Of a DNA stretch of 64,000 bases, positions 16,326-24,836 are shown in pieces. Position numbers and translations under genes: made by a program. Under the pieces are notes generated by a model that saw nothing but the letters and a program-made list of their open reading frames with translations, made no database searches and had not been told where the DNA came from. Source of the DNA: Actinomycetales bacterium (lineage in GTDB: Bacteria; Actinomycetota; Actinomycetes; S36-B12); the NCBI GenBank assembly GCA_018970765.1, contig JAGWVT010000002.1, positions 1 to 64,000 of the forward strand, in the 5' to 3' direction. Positions within the stretch are counted from its first letter, which is position 1; each line of letters opens with the position of its first letter.

Positions 16326-17081
16326 GTGCCCTTGATGCCCGGAGCCGAACCGTTCACTGCCGACGCCCGACCAGGGGCAGATATCGGAGTTGCCGTTATC
16401 CACGGCTTCACCGGCTCACCAAAGTCCGTGGTGCCCTGGGGTCAGGCCCTGGCCAGCCAAGGGTGGGCGGTACGGGTCCCCCGACTGCCCGGCCACGGCA
16501 CCCGCTGGCAGGACATGAACATCACCACCTGGCAGGACTGGTACGCCGAGGTGGATAGAACGGTGGCTGAACTTGCCGCCACCCATCGACAGGTCTTCGT
16601 CATGGGACTATCCATGGGCGGCTCCCTGGCACTACGGGCAGCCCAGGTGCGCCCCGATCAGGTCAGTGGCCTCGTGCTGGTCAATCCCGCTGTGCACTCC
16701 GAGCGCCCCGATCGCTTCCTACTGCCAGCGATTTCCAAGGTGATCGGATCCTTTCCAGGGATCTCCAATGACATTGCCAAACCCGGGATGGATGAGGGTG
16801 CCTACGATCGCTTACCCCTACGCGCCGCACACTCCCTCACGAAACTGTGGGGGGCGGTTAAGTCTGACATCGCGAAGGTCACCCAACCGATGCTGCTGTT
16901 TCGCAGCCGCCAAGACCACGTGGTCGAACCATCGAACTCCGCGTGGATCATGAAGCACGTGCCATCGACCGACAAGACCGAAGTCGTGCTCGAGCGGTCG
17001 TACCACGTTGCCACCATCGACCATGATGCAGAGGTCATCGTCGATGGAAGCGTGGCATTCGTACAACGCCTGGCAGGGTAA
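16326..17081 (+). CDS. Alpha/beta hydrolase, carboxylesterase/monoacylglycerol lipase type
   Basis: A 251-residue serine hydrolase resembling Est30-type carboxylesterases. The oxyanion-side motif HGFTGSP is at about residues 25-31, the nucleophile elbow GLSMGG near 97-102, the acid in RQDHVV and the histidine in YHVATIDHD. No signal peptide is visible, so it is probably cytoplasmic. A small membrane-protein gene starts four bases after its stop. The neighbouring PlsC and GlpK genes make an acyl-glycerol substrate reasonable, but this is only context. Confidence 0.85.
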   Translation: MPLMPGAEPFTADARPGADIGVAVIHGFTGSPKSVVPWGQALASQGWAVRVPRLPGHGTRWQDMNITTWQDWYAEVDRTVAELAATHRQVFVMGLSMGGSLALRAAQVRPDQVSGLVLVNPAVHSERPDRFLLPAISKVIGSFPGISNDIAKPGMDEGAYDRLPLRAAHSLTKLWGAVKSDIAKVTQPMLLFRSRQDHVVEPSNSAWIMKHVPSTDKTEVVLERSYHVATIDHDAEVIVDGSVAFVQRLAG

Positions 17082-17085
17082 TCAG

Positions 17086-17493
17086 ATGGATCCGGAGCGC
17101 GGCCGCTCAGATCGCGAGGCCTGGGATGCCATCGTTGCCGACCTATCTGCGGACCCGACGCTCGCAGCGGCGGACTCCGCTCTACAGCCGCCGCCCGAAC
17201 CACCCCGAGTGCCCGCAAGTGACCCGATGATTGACGAACTGCTCTCCGACGGGCACTTCGAACCACCTGAGCCACCGCCGCTACCGCGTCCGGCCGATCT
17301 GATCTCACGGTTCGCCTGGGCTGGGGCGATCCTTGGACCGACCCTCATTCTGCTTTCACAACTCTTCGGTCTGCCGTGGATCCTCAAGGCTGCCGGCGGT
17401 GCTGCAGCACTCGCCGGTTTCGCCACCCTGGTGATGAAACTGCCCGACCGTCATCGACACGTGGAGGACGGCACAGACGGCGCGGTGGTCTAG
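17086..17493 (+). CDS. Small membrane protein of unknown function
   Basis: A 135-residue protein with a charged, proline-rich N-terminal half (about 75 residues, PEPPRVP and PPEPPPLPRP) and two adjacent hydrophobic segments at about 80-97 and 100-118 that form a short membrane hairpin. The C-terminal tail is charged. The ATG at 17086 is four bases after the esterase stop, with a downstream-only coding pattern, so it is probably the second gene of that pair. I recognise no family. Its stop codon lies in the first copy of a 16-bp tandem duplication. Confidence 0.7.
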   Translation: MDPERGRSDREAWDAIVADLSADPTLAAADSALQPPPEPPRVPASDPMIDELLSDGHFEPPEPPPLPRPADLISRFAWAGAILGPTLILLSQLFGLPWILKAAGGAAALAGFATLVMKLPDRHRHVEDGTDGAVV

Positions 17494-17513
17494 TGCTGCG
17501 GTGGTCTAGTGCT
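17482..17513. repeat. 16-bp tandem duplication at two convergent stop codons
   Basis: Two perfect copies of gcggtggtctagtgct (17482-17497, 17498-17513). The TAG of the forward membrane-protein gene is in the first copy, and the reverse-strand TAG of the glucokinase gene begins at the edge of the second. Confidence 0.9.
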
Positions 17514-18477
17514 ATCGCGCCGCAGTCGCCGCGAGGGCTGCCGCGCCAATCAACCCGGCCTCATTGCCAAGCGTGGCAAGCCGCACCTCCGGGATTGGAC
17601 GTCGACTGCGCCCCACCGTGAGTTTTTCGGCAAGCGTCGCTCGTGCGCTGTTGAGCAACAGGTCCCCCGCCTCTGAGACGCCTCCACCGATGACGAAGGC
17701 ACCAGGATCCAGGATTGAACTGAGGTCTGCCAGCCCGCGACCAAGCCAGGTCCCGACCACAGCGAACGCCTCCTGGGCAACCGGATCGCCCTCGCGAGCA
17801 GCGGCGGTCACGTGCACGCCTTGGACTCCCTCCGGGGTGCCATCCCCTAGCGACAGCAGCAGGCCCGCCTCTTGGCGCCGTTCTGCGGCAAGGGTGCGAG
17901 CCTCGCGAACGAGAGCATTCCCGCTGGCGTACTGCTCCCAACAGCCGTTGCGGCCACAGCCGCAGGGCCGACCGTTGGGGACGGCGTTCATGTGCCCGAT
18001 CTCCCCGGCGGCGCCGTGCGCTCCCCGCAGCAGTTCGCCATTGATGATGATTCCCCCACCGATCCCCGTCCCAACCGTGATGACGGTCAGGTCCTGCACG
18101 TTTGTGCCGGCGCCGGCAACAAACTCGCCCCAGGCCGCGGCGTTCCCGTCGTTTTCGACGATCACGGGTAGCCCGACCCGGTCCGTCAGGAGATCTCGCA
18201 CCGGCACTTGCGGCCAACCCAGGTTCGGTGCGTAGAAGACCGTCGACCGTTCGGCATCAACCGGACCGGCAATCCCAAGGCCAACCGCCACCACGGCGTC
18301 CTCGCTGGCATCACCAAGCTCGGTCACCACCTCGCAGATGGTGTTCAAGACACTCGTTGGATCATTGCGTGCCGATTGACGGCGTGCTTGGTGCACCACA
18401 TGACCGTCCGCGTCCACCAACCCGGCCAGGATCTTGGTGCCGCCTACGTCGATTCCAATGCTGGACGAAACGGCCAC
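17512..18477 (-). CDS. glk: ROK-family glucokinase
   Basis: A 321-residue sugar kinase phosphorylating glucose to glucose 6-phosphate. The ATP-binding IGIDVGGTK is at residues 7-15. The sugar-binding ENDGNAAAWGE, the GTGIGGGIIINGELLRGAHGAAGEIGH region and the zinc cluster CGCGRNGCWE of ROK proteins are all present. The GTG at 18477 is supported by TAGGCT six bases upstream. Polyphosphate use cannot be excluded, but the layout looks like the ATP glucokinase GlkA of Streptomyces, which from memory sits in the same block. Together with the PPi-type PfkA it supplies the upper part of glycolysis. Confidence 0.93.
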   Translation of the reverse strand: MAVSSSIGIDVGGTKILAGLVDADGHVVHQARRQSARNDPTSVLNTICEVVTELGDASEDAVVAVGLGIAGPVDAERSTVFYAPNLGWPQVPVRDLLTDRVGLPVIVENDGNAAAWGEFVAGAGTNVQDLTVITVGTGIGGGIIINGELLRGAHGAAGEIGHMNAVPNGRPCGCGRNGCWEQYASGNALVREARTLAAERRQEAGLLLSLGDGTPEGVQGVHVTAAAREGDPVAQEAFAVVGTWLGRGLADLSSILDPGAFVIGGGVSEAGDLLLNSARATLAEKLTVGRSRRPIPEVRLATLGNEAGLIGAAALAATAAR

Positions 18478-18483
18478 GGGCGC

Positions 18484-18489
18484 AGCCTA
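18484..18489 (-). promoter_or_regulatory. -10 box (TAGGCT) of a predicted leaderless glk mRNA
   Basis: On the reverse strand TAGGCT, six bases, GTG. The box overlaps the stop codon of the upstream gene (18487-18489), so glk has its own promoter at the end of that gene. Confidence 0.55.
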
Positions 18490-18816
18490 CGGTGAGTTGT
18501 CCGATCCAGCCGGTCGGCGGCGGACCGGGACCCACTCGATGACCATCGGCGGTTCTTCATCCGGCGCCGACGCGCTCCAAGTTCGCCCCGCCTGGCTCTG
18601 GGCGGATTCAGTTGCGCCCTGCAGGGCAAGCATGGCGACGCAGAGCACGCAGTCGGGATGCTCGGCGAGGTCCGTATGGCTGGCGTGCGGCTCCACTATC
18701 GAGCGTCGCGCCCAGGCGAGACCGCGTTGCAGACCTTCGGCGAGCAGCGCCATTCCCAGACCGACCTGTGGAGGCATGCTGCCGGGCTCCGGCGCCTGTG
18801 GCTCATCCGACTGCAT
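18487..18816 (-). CDS. Conserved small protein with a Cys pair (Rv2183c-like position)
   Basis: A 109-residue protein of unknown function. The segment HPDCVLCVAMLALQ contains a CxxC pair near residue 57 that could bind a metal or form a disulfide; no signal peptide or membrane helix is seen. The start at 18816 (ATG, MQSDEPQAP) places it five bases after the stop of the preceding ArsA-like gene. In mycobacteria, as I recall, a small gene of this kind (Rv2183c) follows an ArsA-like and a START-like gene in the same order. The C-terminal third is low complexity. Confidence 0.65.
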   Translation of the reverse strand: MQSDEPQAPEPGSMPPQVGLGMALLAEGLQRGLAWARRSIVEPHASHTDLAEHPDCVLCVAMLALQGATESAQSQAGRTWSASAPDEEPPMVIEWVPVRRRPAGSDNSP

Positions 18817-18821
18817 CGCTA

Positions 18822-19742
18822 TCACCAGGCCTGCGGGTCGGGGGTGAAGTGCAACTGGAGGGCCGCACCACCGGGCGTTGGGTGGACGATCTGGCTGGCT
18901 TCGATCAGACTGGCTTCGACCAGGCGCGCGCGGCGAAGTGCGGCTGGCGGGTCGATCGTGATGCATTGTGTGCCGGCGCAGATCACGACCCGGGTCAGGC
19001 CAGCGCGCCGATCAACAGTCGCCCCCACCTCCAGCGGCGTGTCCGAAGGGAGGCCATGCGGGGCCGGGAGCTGCCAGGTCAGCGTCTGCGGTGTCGATGT
19101 CACCGATGAGCCCTGCTGGCAGGCCAAGAGCAGTTCGATGAGAAAGGCATCCACCTGGTCACCGCGATGCAGCAGTTGGGCGCAGCCCAGATGGTGACGT
19201 GCCTGCTTAAGCATTTGAACAAGTAGTTGTGCCGGACTGGGATTACCCGCTTCCAGGGTGATTCCCGTCGGGAGCGGTCCGGCGCGACCTGTGCGCATCT
19301 GGTCGTCCAGGGCGGCCTGCAGCATTCGCTCCGCATCCGCCAGCCACAGCAACCAGCGCAGCAACTCGCTGCCGCAGTCCACCACGACAAGTGCGCCATC
19401 GCCTGCCTCCTCGGGTGCAAGGTCTGTGGCAGAGTCCGCGATCAGATGGCTGGCCAGCAACGCCGCCAGGACTTCGTCGAGGCCCGGCAGCCACGGCACG
19501 AGCCTGGGGTCGGGTGGCTGCGCGGGTAGGTCACCACCGGGCCACCCGCCCAGTTCTTCCGCAACGAGGCGAAGCAGCCCCCACCACGGCACTCGCCAAA
19601 GTTCACTTGAGCCCGCTCCCAGGCGAAGCAGGTAGACCGCTCGATCGTTGCCCACCCCGTCGAGCAGCACCTCTTGGGCGAGCTGACCTGACGCCGAAGC
19701 CGATTCGGCACTACACAGGATCAGTTGCGGTTGCTTCGACAC
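18822..19742 (-). CDS. ArsA-like conserved protein without a P-loop (Rv2184c-like)
   Basis: A 306-residue protein in the position held by ArsA-like ATPase genes in other actinobacteria (Rv2184c, from memory). The C-terminal part, ending ALQLHFTPDPQAW, resembles the beta-sandwich tail of that family. The N-terminal half has no Walker A lysine loop: the start reads LILCSAESASASGQLAQ where an ArsA protein would carry GKGGVGKST. If the family assignment is right, this is a degenerate, probably non-ATPase member. Its start overlaps the end of the START-like gene by 32 bases, indicating coupled expression. The family link is an inference from order and tail only. Confidence 0.6.
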   Translation of the reverse strand: MSKQPQLILCSAESASASGQLAQEVLLDGVGNDRAVYLLRLGAGSSELWRVPWWGLLRLVAEELGGWPGGDLPAQPPDPRLVPWLPGLDEVLAALLASHLIADSATDLAPEEAGDGALVVVDCGSELLRWLLWLADAERMLQAALDDQMRTGRAGPLPTGITLEAGNPSPAQLLVQMLKQARHHLGCAQLLHRGDQVDAFLIELLLACQQGSSVTSTPQTLTWQLPAPHGLPSDTPLEVGATVDRRAGLTRVVICAGTQCITIDPPAALRRARLVEASLIEASQIVHPTPGGAALQLHFTPDPQAW

Positions 19743-20163
19743 GCTTCTTCAGTCCTTTGAGGGCAGTGTCGATGATGACCTTCTCTGCCTTGCGCTTCAT
19801 CATGCCAATCATCGGCATCTTGACATCAACCTGAAGTTGGTAGCGAACAGACGTCGATCCGTCACTGTTGGGAGTGAGGGTGTAACTGCCGTCTAGTGCC
19901 TTCAGTAAGGACTCTGCCTCAATCAACTGCCACGAGACCTTGTGATCGCCGTCCCAGGTATAGGCCAACTCGTATGTGTCGCGAACGATGCCAGAGTCCA
20001 AGGTGAAGCGGGCAACCGCCGGGCCGTCTGCACCCTCCTGCAGTACTTGAACGGCGGTGATGCCGTCACTCCACTGCGGGTACGCGGCCAGGTCGGCGAT
20101 GACGGCCATAATCCGCTCGGGCGGAGCCGCAATGTCAATGCTGGACTCAGTGTGGTCAGTCAC
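19711..20163 (-). CDS. START-like (SRPBCC) lipid-binding-fold protein
   Basis: A 150-residue polyketide cyclase/START-like protein (Rv2185c/TB16.3-like). The family opening SSIDIAAPPERIMAVIADLAAYPQWSDGI and the long C-terminal helix ending the fold are clear. Such proteins carry a hydrophobic pocket; the ligand of this subgroup is unknown. The GTG at 20163 follows AAGGAGGT. It overlaps the ArsA-like gene downstream and lies 22 bases after the metallophosphoesterase gene, all on one strand. Confidence 0.82.
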   Translation of the reverse strand: MTDHTESSIDIAAPPERIMAVIADLAAYPQWSDGITAVQVLQEGADGPAVARFTLDSGIVRDTYELAYTWDGDHKVSWQLIEAESLLKALDGSYTLTPNSDGSTSVRYQLQVDVKMPMIGMMKRKAEKVIIDTALKGLKKRVEATATDPV

Positions 20164-20185
20164 CGGACCTCCTTCGGACGTCAGG

Positions 20186-20986
20186 TTACCGGCGCCGCTG
20201 CAGTTCCGACAGGTCTAATGCGAATGGATGCTTTCGGCCATGAAAGTGGCCCACATTGATGCATTCGGTGCGCCCCACGCGGGCCCGAGCACGTTGCGGT
20301 TGGTGTACGTGCCCGTAGAGGTGCACCAAGGGCTGGAATTGGCGGATATAGGCCAGCGTGGCAGCGCTGCCCATTTCGAAGCGCCGGGCAACCGTGTCGT
20401 AGCACAGTTCCGGAACAGCGGGGGGCAGGTGGGTGCAGAGCACGTCAACCGGACCCAGCGCCAGGACTTTCGCCGTGTACTCCTCTTCGGTGAGTTCATA
20501 GGGCGTGCGCATGGGGCTGACCAGGCCACCTCCGACGAAACCAAAGGTCAGGCCATCAATGCCGACGGTCTGCGCGTCCAACACCCGATGCCCATCGCGC
20601 AGGTACTCCGGCCACAGTGCGGGGACGTCGACGTTGCCGTAGGTCAACAGCGCCGGGCTTGGCATTGCAGCGAACATCTGCTCGTACTGCAAACGAACCA
20701 TCGATTCCAGGATCTGCCAACGTCCCTGATGATCCGTGACGCCTTTTCGCTCCCAGGCAGCGGTGCTCAATGCACGAGCATCGTCGAATCGACCGGCCGT
20801 TCTTGCCTCGATGTAGGCCACGGTGTGTGCCGGACCGAACAAGTCGGCGTAGATACCAGCGGTCGGATCGTCGTAGTCCAAGAAGAGGATCAGGTCACCG
20901 AGACAGATGAACAGATCCGCACCCTCAGCGGCTCGAGCCAGCGCCGTCGCTGCGCCGTGGATATCCGAGGCAACATGAACCCTCAT
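20186..20986 (-). CDS. Metallophosphoesterase
   Basis: A 266-residue calcineurin-type phosphoesterase. Metal ligands are visible in order: ASDIHG near residue 7, CLGDLI near 31, TYGNVD near 117, CTHLPP near 185 and LYGHVHQP near 226. The ATG at 20986 begins MRVHVASDIHG, the usual family start, and sits in a 4-nt overlap with the START-like gene upstream. The substrate is unknown. Genes on both sides encode START-like proteins, so the set may handle a lipid, but that is speculation. Confidence 0.87.
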   Translation of the reverse strand: MRVHVASDIHGAATALARAAEGADLFICLGDLILFLDYDDPTAGIYADLFGPAHTVAYIEARTAGRFDDARALSTAAWERKGVTDHQGRWQILESMVRLQYEQMFAAMPSPALLTYGNVDVPALWPEYLRDGHRVLDAQTVGIDGLTFGFVGGGLVSPMRTPYELTEEEYTAKVLALGPVDVLCTHLPPAVPELCYDTVARRFEMGSAATLAYIRQFQPLVHLYGHVHQPQRARARVGRTECINVGHFHGRKHPFALDLSELQRRR

Positions 20987-21381
20987 GACCGCTGCACGCT
21001 TCCGACCGTCTCGCCGGGCAGTCGCCCACCTTCCATCGCATCCTTCAACGCCCAGACCTGCCGCTTCCACGCGGTCGCACGCTGATGGCGAATCCGGGTT
21101 GCCCTGGTTCGAGTCAGTCGCCGCTGGCCGGAAGGCTCCGCCCGCAGGAAGTAGTGCAGCAAGGTCCCATCCCCGAACTGCTCCAGCCAGATCTCGACCG
21201 AGCCAACAAGGGCACCAGTGGCCGACCAGCGAATCCCGTCCGGCCCACGGTCCATAAACACGGTCAGCGACAGGTCCGACCACCAGGTCCGCCAACTCGA
21301 CGGATCGGCAACCACCGCGGCAATTTCGGCCCGATCAGCGGCAATGAACGTCTCGTCGACCAGGTCGATGGCTGGGGTCAC
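20983..21381 (-). CDS. START-like (SRPBCC) family protein
   Basis: A 132-residue START/polyketide-cyclase-like protein: ETFIAADRAEIAAVVADPSSWRTWWSDLSLTV is the standard N-terminal helix-strand of the fold. The GTG at 21381 (VTPAIDLVDE) is chosen because the domain begins there and codons further upstream run back toward the divergent acyl-CoA ligase gene. The C-terminus is strongly basic (RTRATRIRHQRATAWKRQ), unusual for the family and suggestive of membrane or nucleic-acid contact. It overlaps the metallophosphoesterase start by four bases. Confidence 0.75.
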   Translation of the reverse strand: MTPAIDLVDETFIAADRAEIAAVVADPSSWRTWWSDLSLTVFMDRGPDGIRWSATGALVGSVEIWLEQFGDGTLLHYFLRAEPSGQRRLTRTRATRIRHQRATAWKRQVWALKDAMEGGRLPGETVGSVQRS

Positions 21382-21481
21382 GCCAGGAGCCTGCCAGGTC
21401 TCTTGCGCAACCGCCCGTCCTAGGACACGCTGGAGATAGCCCCGAGGGGGTACATCCAGGTAGCGGATCCAGGGAGTCACC

Positions 21482-23278
21482 GTGCTGAAGGAATACAGCG
21501 TCCCGGCCATCGTCCAACCGCCCACCAGCGGCAGCTTGGCCGACCACATCATCGAGAACGCGGCCAAGTATCCGGATCGGGAGGTCATCGCCCTCAATCG
21601 TGGCGGAGTCTGGGTTGGCATGACCGCGCAGGCGTTCCTCAACGAGGTCAAGGCCGTGGCCAAGGGCGTCATCGCTAGCGGCGTCAAGCCTGGTGAGCGC
21701 GTGGGCATCATGTCCCGAACTCGCTATGAGTGGACGCTCGTGGACTATGCGCTCTGGTACGCCGGAGCGGTGGGCGTACCTATTTACGAGTCGTCATCGG
21801 CCGAGCAGGTCCAGTGGATCCTCAGCGACTCCAACGCGGTGGGTGTGTTCCTCGAGAGCGCCAAGAATCGCGCAGTGTTTGACGAGGTTGCCGTCGACGT
21901 ACCCAACACCACCCGTGTGTGGGTCTTCGACGACGCAGTCATCGACGACCTCAAGAAGCAAGGTGCCGGCGTCAGCGATGCCGATTTGGAGGCGGCTCGC
22001 ACCAGCGTGACACCAGCGTCGATCGCCACCATCATCTACACATCAGGCACGACCGGTCGACCCAAGGGCTGCGTACTCACGCACAGCAATTTCATGTTCG
22101 AAGTCGACAATGTCGTCCAAGGCATGCCTGACGTGTTCCTGGCGCCCAACTCCAGCACACTGCTCTTCCTGCCCATCGCGCACGTATTCGGTCGCGTGGT
22201 GCAGTTAGGCGCTTTGCGTGCTGGGGCACGACTCGGTCACTCACCGGACATCAAGGATCTGCTGCCGGGGCTGCAGTCATTCCAACCGACCTTCCTGCTG
22301 GCCGTGCCTCGCGTCTTCGAAAAGGTCTACAACTCGGCCCAGCAGAAGGCCACTGCCGATGGCAAGGGCAACATCTTCGACAAGGCAGCGCAGGTCGCCA
22401 TCGACTACAGCCGCTCATTGGATGACGGTGGACCGGGCCTTGGACTGAAACTGAAGCACACCCTGTTCGACAAGTTGGTCTACGGCAAACTCCGCCACGC
22501 CATGGGTGGCCACGTGCGCTGGGCGGTTTCCGGCGGCGCCCCGCTGGGCGAGCGCCTGGGCCATTTCTTCCGGGGAATCGGCGTAACGATCCTTGAGGGG
22601 TACGGGCTGACCGAGACCAGCGCGGCGACGACGGTCAACCGGCCCAGTTCCCTGCGCGTTGGCACCGTGGGACAGCCCTTCCCGGGCGCCAGCGTCAAGG
22701 TTGCCCAGGACGGTGAACTACTCCTGGCAGGAGCCCAGATCTTCCAGGGCTACTGGAACAACCCCACTGCCACAGCCGAGGCCATCGAGCCCGACGGCTG
22801 GTTCCACTCCGGGGACATCGGCGAGATCGATGACCGTGGCTTCGTCCGCATCACCGGCCGCAAGAAGGAACTCATCGTCACCGCCGGTGGCAAGAACGTT
22901 GCTCCCGCGGTGATCGAGGACCGCATTCGCGCCCACTGGTTGATATCGCAGTGCATGGTCGTGGGCGATGCTCGCCCGTTTGTCGCCGCCCTCGTCACCA
23001 TCGACGTGGAGGCCTTCCCTTCCTGGTTGAAGCAGGCCGGTAAACCCGAAGACGCCACAGTTGCCTCGATGGTCGATGATCCCGACCTAATCGCGGTGAT
23101 CCAAACCGCAGTGGACGAGGGCAACAAGGCGGTGTCTTCGGCCGAGGCCGTGAAGAAGTTCCGCATCCTGCCGGTGGACTGGACCGAAGAAGGCGGTCAG
23201 ATGACACCCTCAATGAAGGTCAAGCGCAACGTCGTGATGAAAGAGTACGAGGCAGACGTCGCCGCCTTGTACAACTAG
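21482..23278 (+). CDS. Long-chain fatty-acid-CoA ligase (FadD15-like)
   Basis: A 598-residue AMP-forming acyl-CoA synthetase that activates long-chain fatty acids. The AMP-binding motif TIIYTSGTTGRPKGC is at about residues 182-196, followed by GYGLTETSA and the hinge region DRGFVRITGRKKELIVTAGGKNVAP. The C-terminal lysine domain is complete. The GTG at 21482 has AGGGAG upstream. It is divergent from the START-like/phosphoesterase operon across a 100-bp gap and ends at a strong hairpin. FadD15 (Rv2187, from memory) occupies this place in M. tuberculosis. Confidence 0.93.
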   Translation: MLKEYSVPAIVQPPTSGSLADHIIENAAKYPDREVIALNRGGVWVGMTAQAFLNEVKAVAKGVIASGVKPGERVGIMSRTRYEWTLVDYALWYAGAVGVPIYESSSAEQVQWILSDSNAVGVFLESAKNRAVFDEVAVDVPNTTRVWVFDDAVIDDLKKQGAGVSDADLEAARTSVTPASIATIIYTSGTTGRPKGCVLTHSNFMFEVDNVVQGMPDVFLAPNSSTLLFLPIAHVFGRVVQLGALRAGARLGHSPDIKDLLPGLQSFQPTFLLAVPRVFEKVYNSAQQKATADGKGNIFDKAAQVAIDYSRSLDDGGPGLGLKLKHTLFDKLVYGKLRHAMGGHVRWAVSGGAPLGERLGHFFRGIGVTILEGYGLTETSAATTVNRPSSLRVGTVGQPFPGASVKVAQDGELLLAGAQIFQGYWNNPTATAEAIEPDGWFHSGDIGEIDDRGFVRITGRKKELIVTAGGKNVAPAVIEDRIRAHWLISQCMVVGDARPFVAALVTIDVEAFPSWLKQAGKPEDATVASMVDDPDLIAVIQTAVDEGNKAVSSAEAVKKFRILPVDWTEEGGQMTPSMKVKRNVVMKEYEADVAALYN

Positions 23279-23305
23279 AACAGCCACAACGAGAACGGCA
23301 AAACG

Positions 23306-23338
23306 TTGAGGGCATCCGCAAAACGCGGATGCCCTCAA
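23306..23338. terminator. Bidirectional hairpin between convergent genes
   Basis: A perfect 14-bp stem (23306-23319 with 23325-23338) and a 5-base loop, lying between the stops of the acyl-CoA ligase and the NlpC/P60 gene. It is followed by ggttt on the forward strand and cgtttt on the reverse, so it could stop transcription both ways. Confidence 0.8.
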
Positions 23339-23357
23339 GGTTTAGTACCGGACTTAG

Positions 23358-24410
23358 TCAGCCAACCACGCGACCAATGCCGGTGAAGTGCTGGCTATAC
23401 CAGGGGCCAAGAATGTTGGAGACCAATACTCCGCTGCGTGGATTGGCTGCATGCACCATCTTGCCGTTCCCAATATAAATTCCGACGTGGTGCACACTGC
23501 CACCGAAGTAGAAGACCAAGTCGCCCGGCTGCGCCTGACTCAGCGGGATCTTGCGAACTCGCCGGTACTGCGAGTAGCTGTAGTGCGGCAGGGAGATACC
23601 CGCCTGCCGCCAGGCCATCATGGTCAGCCCCGAACAGTCAAACGCACTCGGACCGGCGGCGGCAGCGACATACCGGTCACCCACCTGGGAGAGCGCGTAC
23701 CGCACCGCGGCCATGGCTCGGGACCCACCGGAGAACCCACCGCCTGCGCCACTTGCACCGCTGCCGAGCGAGGCTGCAGCGGACGCGGCGGCAGCCAGGG
23801 CTGCGCGACGCTCATCAGCGGCCATGGCGGCAAGCCGACGACGTTCGGCCGCCTGCAGCGAACCCAGCACCTTCTCGGCGTCGGCAAGTCGATCGCGCGC
23901 CTCGCGGCGAGCCGATGCCATTTCATTGCGCACCTTGCGAGCAGCGCTCTGCTTCTGCTTCAGGGCTGCCTCAGTCTGGGCCAGACGAAGACGTGCCGTT
24001 TGAGTTTGACGCAAATCCGCGGCTTGCGACTGAGCCAGTTGGTCGAGGGCAGCGGCTTGGGCCAGGAACTGCACGGGGTCCTCTGCGAGGAGGATCTGCA
24101 GCGAGGTATCGACGCCCCCGCTTGTGTACGTCGCGCGGGCAAGGTCATCCACTGACCCGAGAACTTCGTCCAGAGCCCGGCGTTCGCGATTGACCTTCTT
24201 CTTGAGGTTCCGAACGGACCCCGTGATCTCGTTGAACCTCAGGGAGGCCTCGTTGTACCGCTCATTGGCGGCCTCAGCCTTGGCTTCCAGGTTCATGACC
24301 TGGATCCGCACCTGCTGAAGATCTCGCGGGGCTGCCGACACCGGCCCGGCCCAGACCACAGGCGCCACCAGTCCGATCGCGGTTACCACGACGACGGCTG
24401 ATCTACGCAT
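23358..24410 (-). CDS. Secreted NlpC/P60 peptidoglycan hydrolase with coiled coil
   Basis: A 350-residue secreted cell-wall endopeptidase. Residues 1-26 form a signal peptide (MRRSAVVVVTAIGLV..., cleavage after PVSA). Residues about 30-210 are a long coiled coil with an Ala/Arg-rich end, then a Gly/Ser linker. The C-terminal NlpC/P60 domain has the catalytic cysteine in AFDCSGLTMMAW and the histidine in SVHHVGIYIG. It is RipA/RipD-like in layout and would cleave stem peptides during septation. The ATG at 24410 is chosen because the signal peptide starts there. The gene is monocistronic, ending at the shared hairpin. Confidence 0.92.
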   Translation of the reverse strand: MRRSAVVVVTAIGLVAPVVWAGPVSAAPRDLQQVRIQVMNLEAKAEAANERYNEASLRFNEITGSVRNLKKKVNRERRALDEVLGSVDDLARATYTSGGVDTSLQILLAEDPVQFLAQAAALDQLAQSQAADLRQTQTARLRLAQTEAALKQKQSAARKVRNEMASARREARDRLADAEKVLGSLQAAERRRLAAMAADERRAALAAAASAAASLGSGASGAGGGFSGGSRAMAAVRYALSQVGDRYVAAAAGPSAFDCSGLTMMAWRQAGISLPHYSYSQYRRVRKIPLSQAQPGDLVFYFGGSVHHVGIYIGNGKMVHAANPRSGVLVSNILGPWYSQHFTGIGRVVG

Positions 24411-24551
24411 TCCGGGCGCCCAGCGCACGAAGCCCTCCCTGCTCGTCAGCCCGACTCTTGGACGGGCGGCTTGCCGTTCAGGTTCCGCTGACGATTGCAG
24501 CGGCTCACAGCACGGTAACAGATCGGTCACGAACTGGCCGCCAACGAGCCT
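24411..24551 (-). other. Upstream region of the NlpC/P60 gene, no feature assigned
   Basis: A 141-bp gap between the NlpC/P60 start and the end of the small cysteine-protein gene. It can form short stems (for example around 24485-24510), and c-di-AMP riboswitches often precede such hydrolases in actinobacteria, but I do not find that riboswitch's conserved core. Confidence 0.3.
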
Positions 24552-24779
24552 TCAGCTGGCTTGGGCCCTGCCTGAAGCGGTCGAACCGCCCTGGATCAGG
24601 CGAAGGGGTGGCACTAAGCCGGAGGCTGCCAGGACACCGACAGCAGCCTCATGCTCATCGGCGACCTCGTGGGTACCGATCTCTTGCGTACCGAAACCTG
24701 GATTGCCCAACAACACCGTGACCAGGCAGTCGCCGCATGCGGGGCCAGCGGCCTGACAGGAGTGACAGTCGATAATCAT
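24552..24779 (-). CDS. Small cysteine-rich conserved actinobacterial protein
   Basis: A 75-residue protein beginning MIIDCHSCQAAGPACGDCLVTVLLG, with four cysteines in a CxxC...CxxC arrangement in the first 18 residues, probably a zinc or iron-sulfur site. This N-terminus is familiar from small actinobacterial proteins next to NlpC/P60 genes; the function is unknown. The ATG at 24779 has TAGCCT exactly six bases upstream. The rest of the protein is an acidic then hydrophobic helix pattern with no other motif. Confidence 0.75.
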   Translation of the reverse strand: MIIDCHSCQAAGPACGDCLVTVLLGNPGFGTQEIGTHEVADEHEAAVGVLAASGLVPPLRLIQGGSTASGRAQAS

Positions 24780-24785
24780 GGTGCG

Positions 24786-24791
24786 AGGCTA
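24786..24791 (-). promoter_or_regulatory. -10 box (TAGCCT) of a predicted leaderless mRNA
   Basis: On the reverse strand TAGCCT, six bases, ATG of the small cysteine-rich protein. Confidence 0.55.
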
Positions 24792-24836
24792 GGTAGCACC
24801 CCTGACAGTCAACTGGAAAACTGCGCCGATGGGGGC

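Noticed and set aside
17086..17493. Frameshifted extension of the esterase into the membrane-protein gene
   Set aside because: The esterase is full length with its catalytic histidine near the end, and the following frame has its own ATG four bases after the stop.
24411..24551. Possible c-di-AMP (ydaO-type) riboswitch upstream of the NlpC/P60 gene
   Set aside because: The gene class is right and the strand can form small stems, but the conserved GGGGTGAAT-type core and typical length are missing; only loose similarity remains.
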